Source: Thermoleophilia bacterium
Lineage (GTDB): Bacteria > Actinomycetota > Thermoleophilia > Gaiellales > Gaiellaceae
Length of the DNA stretch: 11,903 nucleotides
Assembly (NCBI GenBank): GCA_013362295.1
Contig: JABFWJ010000130.1
Location: forward strand, 1 to 11,903
Direction of reading: 5' to 3'
Both the position numbers and the translations under genes were made by a program. Shown piece by piece: positions 1-5,734 of this stretch. Numbering within the stretch: the first letter of the stretch is position 1; the number at the start of each line of letters is the position of its first letter. The notes under the pieces are model-generated. The model had not been told where the DNA came from, did no database searches, and was given only the letters and a program-made list of their open reading frames with translations.

Positions 1-1
1 G

Positions 2-505
2 ACGCAGGCGCGGCCGCCGGCGGCCGTCGTCGCCGGCGCGGACGTGCGCGACGAGGCCGAGTGGCTGCGCGTGCACGGGCTCGCGCCGCGCTGGTTCTGC
101 GCCGGCGGCTGGTACCTCGACCTGCCCGTCGCGGAGACGCTCGCGGCATTCGGCTACGTCGACTGCTCCGCGACGACGTTCAGACAGTCCTATCTCGACG
201 ACGCGGCACCCCGGTTGCAGCTCCCCGGGCCGCGGCGCCTCCGGCTTCCGACCGGGGCGACGCTGCTCGAGCTGCCCGCCACGCAGTCGGTCGGCATGCT
301 CGCGCGCGGGTTGCTCCGGCTCGACGGGCTCGTGCACCTGCACTTCCACGACTGGGAGCTCGTCGACCGGCGCCGTGCGACGGCCCTGCACGTGCTTCTG
401 CGCGCATTGCGCATGCGGCGGAAGCCCCTTGCGATCGACGCTCTGGCGAATCTCGCCGCAAATGCGCCGGAAATCGCCTGGCCGGGAGTTACGATCGCCG
501 CGTGA
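2..505 (+). CDS. Polysaccharide deacetylase-like protein, C-terminal part (5' truncated by window edge)
   Basis: The reading frame is open from the first bases of the window, so the gene starts upstream; 167 residues are visible. The segment RWFCAGGWY followed by a helix and FGYVDCSAT resembles the Arg/Gly-Trp motif and the 'gY.yDsS' strand of NodB-type polysaccharide deacetylases. Further on, LHFHDWEL resembles their last histidine motif. Such enzymes remove N- or O-acetyl groups from surface glycans or peptidoglycan using a metal ion. The metal-binding Asp-His-His part would lie in the missing N-terminal region, so activity cannot be judged. A GTG at 44 is an internal codon and not needed as a start, because homologous sequence should continue upstream. 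The stop TGA (503-505) overlaps the GTG of the next gene by 4 bases, which suggests one operon with the sugar-phosphate transferase. The family call is moderate; the substrate is unknown. Confidence 0.62.
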   Translation, partial: TQARPPAAVVAGADVRDEAEWLRVHGLAPRWFCAGGWYLDLPVAETLAAFGYVDCSATTFRQSYLDDAAPRLQLPGPRRLRLPTGATLLELPATQSVGMLARGLLRLDGLVHLHFHDWELVDRRRATALHVLLRALRMRRKPLAIDALANLAANAPEIAWPGVTIAA

Positions 506-1935
506 CCGGGTCGCCGCTGCCCGTGGAGGACGCGCGCTCCGCCCGCCCGTACCTCCTCTCCTCCTCGCCGCTCAAGAACATGGTGCGGCGCGTCGCGAGC
601 ATGCTGACACTGCTCACGATCGACGTCGCCGGGCTCGTGATCGGCCTCTACGCGGCACTCGCCGTGCGGTCGCTCGTCTTCGACCCGAAGCCGATCCTCT
701 GGGGGCTCCTCTGGAACCACGAAACCGACTGGCTGCCGTTCCTCATCCTGCTGCTCGTGCTCGTCTTCTGGCGCGCGGGCCTGTACGCGCCCCGCGAGCT
801 CCGCGAGGGTGCCGGCCGCGTCGTCCCGAGCGTGTTCCTCGTCTCGGCGCTCGCGCTCGCCTTCGCGATCGGGACCGGGCAGCACTTCACGACGTTCGGT
901 CTCTACGTCGTCGGCGCGCTCTTCGTCGCGGTGTCGATCAGCGTGTTCCGCGCGAGCTACGAGCTGATCACGGGAACGGTGCTGCGCGTGGTCGGCGTGC
1001 GTCGCAAGGCGGTGCTCGTCGGCGACCCGGATGCGCGCAGCCATCTGCGCGAGTCGCTGGGCGCGACCCGCGGCGGCATCTACTACGAGTTCGCAGGCGA
1101 GGCCGATCCGGGCGACGTCGAGGAGGCCCTCGCCAACGGCCCGCTCGACGAGCTGATCGTCGCCGACTCGGGACTCGACGACGGCAGGCTGCTCGAGATC
1201 GTGGAGGCGGCACACCGCCGTGGGGTGAAGGTGCGCGTCGCGCCGCGCACGACCGAGCTGCTGATCGAACGCGGCGAATACGTTCCCGGGCAGGGCGTGC
1301 CGCTGTTCGAGCTCCGCCCGCCGATCTTCGCCGGCACGGACTGGGCCACGAAGCGCGCCTTCGATCTCGGTGTCGGCCTGCTGATCGCGGTCGTCGGCCT
1401 GCCGCTCTGGCTGCTGATCGCGGCGGCGATCAAGCTTTCGTCGCGTGGCCCCGTCCTCTATGCCGACTCGCGGATCGGGCTCGGCGAGCGGCCGTTTCGG
1501 ATGCTCAAGTTCCGGACGATGATCGAAGGCGCCGAGCGCCGGCAGAAGGAGCTCGAGACGGCAAACGAGGCGGGAGCGGTGCTCTTCAAGATCCGCGACG
1601 ACCCGCGCGTGACGGCGGTCGGCCGCCTGCTGCGCCGGCTCTCGCTCGACGAGGTCCCGAACGTGCTCAACGTGCTGCGCGGCGAGATGTCGCTCGTCGG
1701 CCCGCGTCCGCTGCCGCTCCGCGACTACGAGCGCCTCGAGGCGTGGCACCGCCGGCGCTACAACGTGCTGCCCGGCATGACCGGCCTCTGGCAGGTCGCC
1801 GGACGCTCCGACCTCACCTTCGACGATCTCGTGCGGCTCGACTTCTACTACCTCGAGAACTGGTCGATCTGGCTCGACGTCACGATCCTCTTCAAGACGC
1901 CTGCTGCGGTGTTCTCGCAGCGGGGGGCGTACTAG
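502..1935 (+). CDS. Polyprenyl-phosphate sugar-1-phosphate transferase (exopolysaccharide initiating enzyme, WbaP-like)
   Basis: A protein of 477 residues that should transfer a sugar 1-phosphate from a nucleotide sugar to undecaprenyl phosphate, the first membrane step of O-antigen, capsule or exopolysaccharide assembly. Four hydrophobic segments (about 35-56, 76-93, 109-128, 134-158) precede a soluble CoA-binding-like region starting near RRKAVLVGD. A further membrane helix or re-entrant segment (about 288-314) leads into the catalytic bacterial sugar transferase domain. That domain has KFRTM (336-340), the Asp-Glu pair in SLDEVPN (D383, E384), GEMSLVGPRP (394-403) and a PGMTGLWQV segment. 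This is the full long form of the family. The frame is open upstream to 61, but that part lies antiparallel in sense to the deacetylase coding frame and looks like its shadow. I chose GTG 502, which forms a GTGA overlap with the previous stop; a GGGAG lies 13 bases upstream. The sugar (glucose, galactose or other) cannot be read from the sequence. Confidence 0.93.
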   Translation: MTGSPLPVEDARSARPYLLSSSPLKNMVRRVASMLTLLTIDVAGLVIGLYAALAVRSLVFDPKPILWGLLWNHETDWLPFLILLLVLVFWRAGLYAPRELREGAGRVVPSVFLVSALALAFAIGTGQHFTTFGLYVVGALFVAVSISVFRASYELITGTVLRVVGVRRKAVLVGDPDARSHLRESLGATRGGIYYEFAGEADPGDVEEALANGPLDELIVADSGLDDGRLLEIVEAAHRRGVKVRVAPRTTELLIERGEYVPGQGVPLFELRPPIFAGTDWATKRAFDLGVGLLIAVVGLPLWLLIAAAIKLSSRGPVLYADSRIGLGERPFRMLKFRTMIEGAERRQKELETANEAGAVLFKIRDDPRVTAVGRLLRRLSLDEVPNVLNVLRGEMSLVGPRPLPLRDYERLEAWHRRRYNVLPGMTGLWQVAGRSDLTFDDLVRLDFYYLENWSIWLDVTILFKTPAAVFSQRGAY

Positions 1936-1947
1936 CGTTGAAGTGCT

Positions 1948-1979
1948 CGAATCTGGTTCGGCTGCGCCGAATCAGTTCG
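1948..1979 (+). terminator. Strong intergenic hairpin, possible transcription terminator or attenuator
   Basis: In the 95-base gap after the sugar-phosphate transferase, CTGGTTCGGC (1953-1962) pairs with GCCGAATCAG (1966-1975) across a three-base TGC loop, with a single G-U wobble. After one bulged T at 1952, CGAA (1948-1951) pairs with TTCG (1976-1979), giving 14 pairs in all. The following bases (ggccctttctgccc) contain only short T runs, so it is not a textbook intrinsic terminator. The stem starts 13 bases after the stop codon and sits in the only sizeable gap of the + strand block, which fits a terminator or attenuator. An operator is also possible. Confidence 0.5.
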
Positions 1980-2030
1980 GGCCCTTTCTGCCCTTACCGC
2001 GCCGTAACCCGGCTCTGAGACACTGGAGGC

Positions 2031-3239
2031 GTGCGGACGCCCAAGCTGCTGATCGCCGCCTCCGCCGTCGACCTCGACTTCCGCTACGGCTGCACGCCTG
2101 CCTGGTGGCAGCTCTGGAAGGGGTTGTACGAGGAGGGCGCCGACCTCGTCGTGACGCCGTACAGGGGGCGGCCGGTCGAGTCGCCGTGGTGGCGGACCGC
2201 GCCGAACCCGACCTACCACGAGGGCGAGTCGTTCGCCCGCGTGCGCGACCTCGTCGCGCGCCTGAAGGGCGACACCCACCTGCGCCGCGCGGAGGACGAC
2301 CCGGAGGACGGCCTCGGCGACCGCGTGACGCGCGAGGCGGTGTGGCGCTGGGTGACGCCGCGGTGGAGGAAGCACCTCGATCGTCTCGTCGAGCGCGAGC
2401 GCCCGGACGCGATCGTGGTCTTCACGATCCCGATGTCGCACCTGCGCGGGGTTCCGTCGTACCTGCGTGAGCGGTACGGCGTGCCGGTGATCTTCTACGA
2501 CGGCGACGCGCCGATGAGCCTGCCCGAGTTCGGCGGCATGGACACGGGATTCAACTGGTACCACCAGTCCGACCCGACCGAGTACGACTTCCTCGTCTCG
2601 AACTCGGAGGGCGCGAGCGAGCGGCTCCTCGACCTGGGCGCGCGCCGCGCCGAGGCCGTCTTCTGGGGCGCCGACCCCGAGTTCTTCGCTCCGCACGCGG
2701 TCGACAAGTCGATGGACGTCTTCTTCTACGGTTACGGCGACAAGTTCCGCCGCGAGTGGATGCAGGCGATGGTCGGGGAGCCGTCGCGTGCGCTGCCCGA
2801 CGCCGACTTCGCGCTCGGCGGTCGCGACTTCCTCGGCGACATCGGTCACGCCCGGCTGATCGGCGATGTGCCGTTCAACACCTTTGCGCACGCGATCTCC
2901 GCGGCGCGAATCAACCTCTGCATCACGCGCCGCTCACACGCGTCGGTCTACGCGTCGTCTTCGTGCCGTCCGTTCGAGCTCGCGTCCGCGGGCGCGGCGA
3001 TCGTCGCGAACCCGTACAACGGGATCGAGCGCTGGTTCGAGCCGGGATCGGAGCTGATCGTCGTCGAGGACGCCCAGCAGGCGACCCAGGCTTACCGCGA
3101 CCTGCTCGCCGATCCGGGCCAGGCGGAGGAGCTGGGTCGTCGCGCGCGCGAGCGGGTGCTCGACGAGCACACGTACCGCCATCGTGCGCGGCAGCTGCTC
3201 GAGCTGCTCGGTCTCCGCGAGGAAGCACGTGTCGGCTGA
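2031..3239 (+). CDS. GT-B fold glycosyltransferase, CgeB-like (glycosyltransferase family 1 type)
   Basis: A soluble protein of 402 residues. The C-terminal half carries the donor-binding pattern of the CgeB / 'glycosyl transferases group 1' family: CRPFELASAGAAIVA at 312-326, with E316 placed like the family's nucleotide-sugar-contacting Glu. It is followed by GIERWFEPGSELIVVED and a DLLADP helix typical of the C-terminal end. The N-terminal half has alternating strands and helices (DAIVVFTIP 126-134, VPVIFYDGDAP 151-161, YDFLVSNSEG 185-194), consistent with the acceptor-side Rossmann domain of a GT-B enzyme. It probably adds one sugar to the lipid-linked glycan on the cytoplasmic face; donor and acceptor are unknown. 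A GGAGG ends only one base before the GTG start, too close for normal pairing. The start could therefore be leaderless, with a weak -10-like GACACT at 2019-2024. The 3' end overlaps the next gene by 11 bases. Confidence 0.88.
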   Translation: MRTPKLLIAASAVDLDFRYGCTPAWWQLWKGLYEEGADLVVTPYRGRPVESPWWRTAPNPTYHEGESFARVRDLVARLKGDTHLRRAEDDPEDGLGDRVTREAVWRWVTPRWRKHLDRLVERERPDAIVVFTIPMSHLRGVPSYLRERYGVPVIFYDGDAPMSLPEFGGMDTGFNWYHQSDPTEYDFLVSNSEGASERLLDLGARRAEAVFWGADPEFFAPHAVDKSMDVFFYGYGDKFRREWMQAMVGEPSRALPDADFALGGRDFLGDIGHARLIGDVPFNTFAHAISAARINLCITRRSHASVYASSSCRPFELASAGAAIVANPYNGIERWFEPGSELIVVEDAQQATQAYRDLLADPGQAEELGRRARERVLDEHTYRHRARQLLELLGLREEARVG

Positions 3240-3957
3240 AGCCCTGCGCAGGATCGCGATCGTGCCCGCCTACAACGAGGAGCGGAACATCGGTCGCGTG
3301 ATCGATGAGTTGCACGTGTTCGACACGGGGCTCGACGTGGTCGTCGTCTCCGACGGCTCCACTGACCGCACGGCAGAGGTCGCCGCCGAGCACGGCGCGC
3401 ACGTGGTTCGCCTTCCGTTCAACCTCGGGATCGGCGGATCGGTGCAGACGGGCTTTCAGTACGCCCACGAGAACGGCTACGAGCTCGTGGTGCGCCTCGA
3501 CGGCGACGGGCAGCACGATCCGGCGGAGCTGCCGAAGGTGCTCGCTCCGGTCCTGGCGGGCGAGGCCGACATCGCCGTCGGGTCGCGTTTCGTCGGAGGC
3601 GAGGGCTACCGCTCGTCGGCGACGCGCCGGATCGGGATCAGGCTGCTCGCGCTGATCGTCTCGGCGATCGCGCGGCAGCGCGTCACCGACACGACCTCGG
3701 GGTTCCAGGCGCTGAACCGCAAGGCGCTCGACCTCTTCGCTGCCGACTACCCGCACGACTATCCGGAGGTCGAAGGAATGGTGATGACGATCAAGCACCG
3801 GCTGCGCCTGCGCGAGGTCCCCGTGACGATGCGCGAGCGCGAGCATGGCCGCTCGTCGATCACCGCCCTGCGTTCGATCTACTACATGGCGAAGGTCCTG
3901 GTCGCGCTCTTCGTCGGGTTGTTCCGCCGTCGCGTCGTGCCTGCGGAGGACCTGTGA
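3229..3957 (+). CDS. Glycosyltransferase family 2, polyprenyl-phosphate (DPM1/GtrB-like) type
   Basis: A 242-residue GT-A enzyme. It begins with a nucleotide-binding strand (IAIVPAYNEERN, 9-20), then VVSDGSTDRT (39-48) and the metal-binding DGDGQHDP (91-98). Later come DTTSGFQALN and a short basic hydrophobic tail (YYMAKVLVALFVGLFRRR). These are hallmarks of the dolichol/polyprenol-phosphate mannose synthase-like branch, which moves a sugar from a nucleotide donor to polyprenyl phosphate or directly onto a glycan. The short single tail points to the DPM1-like rather than the two-helix GtrB form. An in-frame GTG at 3184 lies well inside the preceding gene. GTG 3229 is preferred because GAGGAA (3219-3224) sits just upstream and the protein then starts close to the conserved strand. 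The downstream DUF2304 gene is a frequent partner of such enzymes, and the GTGA overlap suggests coupled translation. Confidence 0.93.
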   Translation: MSAEALRRIAIVPAYNEERNIGRVIDELHVFDTGLDVVVVSDGSTDRTAEVAAEHGAHVVRLPFNLGIGGSVQTGFQYAHENGYELVVRLDGDGQHDPAELPKVLAPVLAGEADIAVGSRFVGGEGYRSSATRRIGIRLLALIVSAIARQRVTDTTSGFQALNRKALDLFAADYPHDYPEVEGMVMTIKHRLRLREVPVTMREREHGRSSITALRSIYYMAKVLVALFVGLFRRRVVPAEDL

Positions 3958-3966
3958 TCGCCTCCG
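3944..3966 (+). promoter_or_regulatory. Hairpin that would mask the ribosome binding site of the DUF2304 gene
   Basis: The Shine-Dalgarno region CGGAGG (3944-3949) is exactly complementary to CCTCCG (3961-3966) in codons 3-5 of the DUF2304 gene. The 11-base loop holds the GTG start (3954) and the stop TGA of the upstream glycosyltransferase (3955-3957). A ribosome finishing the upstream gene would open the stem, so the structure could tie the two translation rates together. The pairing is seen directly; the function is inference, and short stems are common at this G+C content. Confidence 0.38.
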
Positions 3967-4322
3967 GCACGCCGCTCAAGGTCTCGCTCGCGGCCACGGC
4001 CGCGTCGCTCGTCCTCGTGCTCGTCGTCTTCGAGCTGATCCGGTCCCGGCGATTGCGCGAGCGCTATGCGCTCCTGTGGCTGCTGACCGGGATCGTGCTG
4101 GTGATCCTCTCGGCCTGGCGCGGGGGCCTGAACACGATCGCCGGCTGGCTCGGCGTGCGCGGATACCCGCCGGCGGTGTTGTTCGCCGTCGGCTTGCTGT
4201 TCGTGATCCTCGTCCTGTTGCACTATTCGACCGTGATCTCGCGCCTGTCCGACCAGAACGTCGTGCTCGCGCAGCGGCTCGCGCTGCTCGAGACGAAGCT
4301 GGACGAGCACACAGAGCGGTAG
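3954..4322 (+). CDS. DUF2304 family membrane protein
   Basis: A small membrane protein of 122 residues with the DUF2304 layout. A first helix (about 8-25) is followed by the polar RSRRLRERYALLWLLTGIVLVILS stretch (second helix about 37-49), a short amphipathic loop, a third helix (about 66-83), and a polar C-terminal tail with heptad-like leucines (LAQRLALLETKLDEH) that could form a coiled coil. DUF2304 has no settled biochemical role. In many genomes it lies directly beside a GT2 polyprenyl-phosphate glycosyltransferase, as here, so it may anchor, regulate or cooperate with that enzyme at the membrane. The GTG start overlaps the GT2 stop by 4 bases and has a strong GGAGGA (3945-3950) three bases upstream. 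The family assignment rests on the pattern and neighbours. Confidence 0.85.
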   Translation: MIASGTPLKVSLAATAASLVLVLVVFELIRSRRLRERYALLWLLTGIVLVILSAWRGGLNTIAGWLGVRGYPPAVLFAVGLLFVILVLLHYSTVISRLSDQNVVLAQRLALLETKLDEHTER

Positions 4323-4329
4323 CCTCTCG

Positions 4330-4344
4330 GCACCGCCCCGGTGC
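4330..4344 (+). promoter_or_regulatory. Small hairpin containing the GTG start of the MBOAT gene
   Basis: GCACC (4330-4334) pairs perfectly with GGTGC (4340-4344) around a five-base GCCCC loop. The GTG start (4341-4343) lies inside the 3' arm, and no Shine-Dalgarno is visible in the 18-base gap after the DUF2304 stop. It could limit independent initiation, leaving translation to depend on ribosomes arriving from upstream. The stem is short, so it could be chance. Confidence 0.25.
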
Positions 4345-5720
4345 TCTTCAACAGCTTCTCGTTCATCTTCGTCTTCTTGCCGGTCGTCGCTGCGGCGTAC
4401 TACGCCCTGCCGGCCCATCGCGCGCGTCTGCTCTGGGTCGTGGCGGCGAGCTACGTGTTCTACGCGTACGCCGCGTGGTGGTACCCGCTGCTGATGGCAG
4501 CGTCGACCGCGGTTTCCTTCGCCGGCGGTCTTGCCCTGGCCAGGGCGGCGCGACGCAAGGTCGTGCTCGCCGTCACCGTCGCGCTGCTCCTGCTCCTGCT
4601 GGGAGCGTTCAAGTACGCCGCATTCGTCGGCGGGAACTCGTTGACCGTGCTCGGTGCCCTGCTCGGGCAAGGCTTTCCGTCGGCGCACACCTTCCTGAAC
4701 GACATTGCGCTGCCGATCGGCATCAGCTTCTACACGTTCGAGGGCATCTCGTACGCCGTCGACGTCTTTCGCGGTCAGCAGGCCGCGGAACGGAACCTGC
4801 TCCGGTATGCGTACTTCATCTCGTTCTTCCCGCATTTGATCGCCGGCCCGATCGTGCGCTACCGGATGTTGCAGCCGCAGCTGCTGCGGCGCCACCCGTT
4901 CGACGCCGATCGCGTGCGCGACGGGTTGTTGCTCTTCTCGATCGGCCTCGCGAAGAAGACCGTGATCGCGGACACCTTCGCGCGCAAGTCGGATCGCTAC
5001 CTGGCAGATCCGTCGCAGCTCGGCCTCTTCACCGGTTGGGCGGCGATCCTCAGCTTCGGCTTCCAGATCTATTTCGACTTCAGCGCGTACTCGGACATGG
5101 CGCTCGGCCTCGCGCGCATGCTCGGGATCGAGCTGCCCTGGAACTTCGACCGCCCCTACAGTGCAGTCAGCCCGATCGAGTTCTGGCGGCGTTGGCACGT
5201 CACGCTCTCGAGCTGGCTGCGCGACTACCTCTACATCCCGCTCGGCGGCAACCGCCGCGGGCCTGCCCGTCGCGACGCCAACCTGATGACGACGATGGGC
5301 CTCGGCGGGCTCTGGCACGGCGCAGCGTTGAACTTCTTCGTCTGGGGCCTCTACCAGGGCATGCTTCTCCTCGCAACGCACAGGCTGGCGCGGCTGCCGA
5401 TCCGCGTGCCTCGGGTCATCGCGGTCCTGCTCACCTTCACCGCCGTGATGTTCGGCTGGGTATTCTTCCGCCTGCACTCGGCGTCGGCGATCGGCGACGC
5501 CGTCGCGGCGATGGCGGGCGCGCGCGGGCTCGGTGAGATTCCTGGCCACCTCGTGCTGTACATCGCACTGGCGTGCGCCTGGCTCTGGTCGACGCCCGAG
5601 GAGCGCACGTGGCAGTACAGGTCGTTCGGAGCGCTGCGCACTGCGACCGTGTCGGCGGTGTTCGCCGTCGGCGTCGCGTCGATCTATTCGAGCCACGCCT
5701 TCGTCTACTTCCGGTTCTGA
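4341..5720 (+). CDS. MBOAT family O-acyltransferase, AlgI-like
   Basis: An integral membrane protein of 459 residues, close to the usual length for AlgI-type enzymes. It opens with MLFNSFSFIFVFLPVV, typical of the family, which fixes the GTG start at 4341 despite the lack of a Shine-Dalgarno. Recognisable blocks are IGISFYTFEGISYAVDVFRG (126-145), FFPHLIAGPIVRY (162-174), FDFSAYSDMALGLARMLG (245-262) and FWRRWHVTLSSWLRDYLYIP (281-300). The catalytic histidine lies in GLWHGA (H326), with a second conserved histidine at 286. Known members move an acyl group, usually acetyl, across the membrane for O-acylation of alginate, cellulose, peptidoglycan or teichoic acid, normally with an extracytoplasmic SGNH partner. 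The next gene encodes a candidate partner and starts on the last base of this stop codon (TGATG). The acceptor is probably the glycan made by this cluster; acyl donor and acceptor are inferred. Confidence 0.94.
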   Translation: MLFNSFSFIFVFLPVVAAAYYALPAHRARLLWVVAASYVFYAYAAWWYPLLMAASTAVSFAGGLALARAARRKVVLAVTVALLLLLLGAFKYAAFVGGNSLTVLGALLGQGFPSAHTFLNDIALPIGISFYTFEGISYAVDVFRGQQAAERNLLRYAYFISFFPHLIAGPIVRYRMLQPQLLRRHPFDADRVRDGLLLFSIGLAKKTVIADTFARKSDRYLADPSQLGLFTGWAAILSFGFQIYFDFSAYSDMALGLARMLGIELPWNFDRPYSAVSPIEFWRRWHVTLSSWLRDYLYIPLGGNRRGPARRDANLMTTMGLGGLWHGAALNFFVWGLYQGMLLLATHRLARLPIRVPRVIAVLLTFTAVMFGWVFFRLHSASAIGDAVAAMAGARGLGEIPGHLVLYIALACAWLWSTPEERTWQYRSFGALRTATVSAVFAVGVASIYSSHAFVYFRF

Positions 5721-5734
5721 TGAGGCTGCTCATC
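5719..5734 (+). promoter_or_regulatory. Perfect hairpin containing the ATG start of the SGNH-type gene
   Basis: GATGAG (5719-5724) and CTCATC (5729-5734) form a perfect six-pair stem with a GCTG loop. The ATG start (5720-5722) is in the 5' arm and the MBOAT stop (5718-5720) overlaps it. No Shine-Dalgarno precedes the start. The arrangement fits re-initiation by the terminating ribosome, which would melt the stem. The structure is seen; its function is inferred. Confidence 0.35.

Noticed and set aside
61..501. Upstream extension of the sugar-phosphate transferase frame
   Set aside because: It runs in a second frame over the deacetylase-like gene, is rich in Arg and Ala without family motifs, and the GTG at 502 gives a normal overlapping start.
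502..514. Weak stem around the GTG start of the sugar-phosphate transferase
   Set aside because: It has only five pairs, one a wobble, and a three-base loop; stems like this are expected by chance in such G+C-rich DNA.
190..1749. Long - strand open frame (519 codons) opposite the sugar-phosphate transferase
   Set aside because: Its composition is low-complexity Arg/Ala/Glu, as expected from the complement of high-G+C codons, with no recognisable motifs.
3845..5536. Overlapping + strand frame (563 codons) across the DUF2304 and MBOAT genes
   Set aside because: It is Arg/Ala-rich shadow sequence; the other frames contain clear family motifs.
3882..5696. Long - strand open frame (604 codons) opposite the DUF2304 and MBOAT genes
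   Set aside because: It is antisense to well-supported genes, highly charged and repetitive in composition, with no domain signature.
5573..5719. Earlier in-frame start for the SGNH-type gene
   Set aside because: The extension lies wholly in the MBOAT gene and would bury the signal-anchor helix behind about 49 basic residues.
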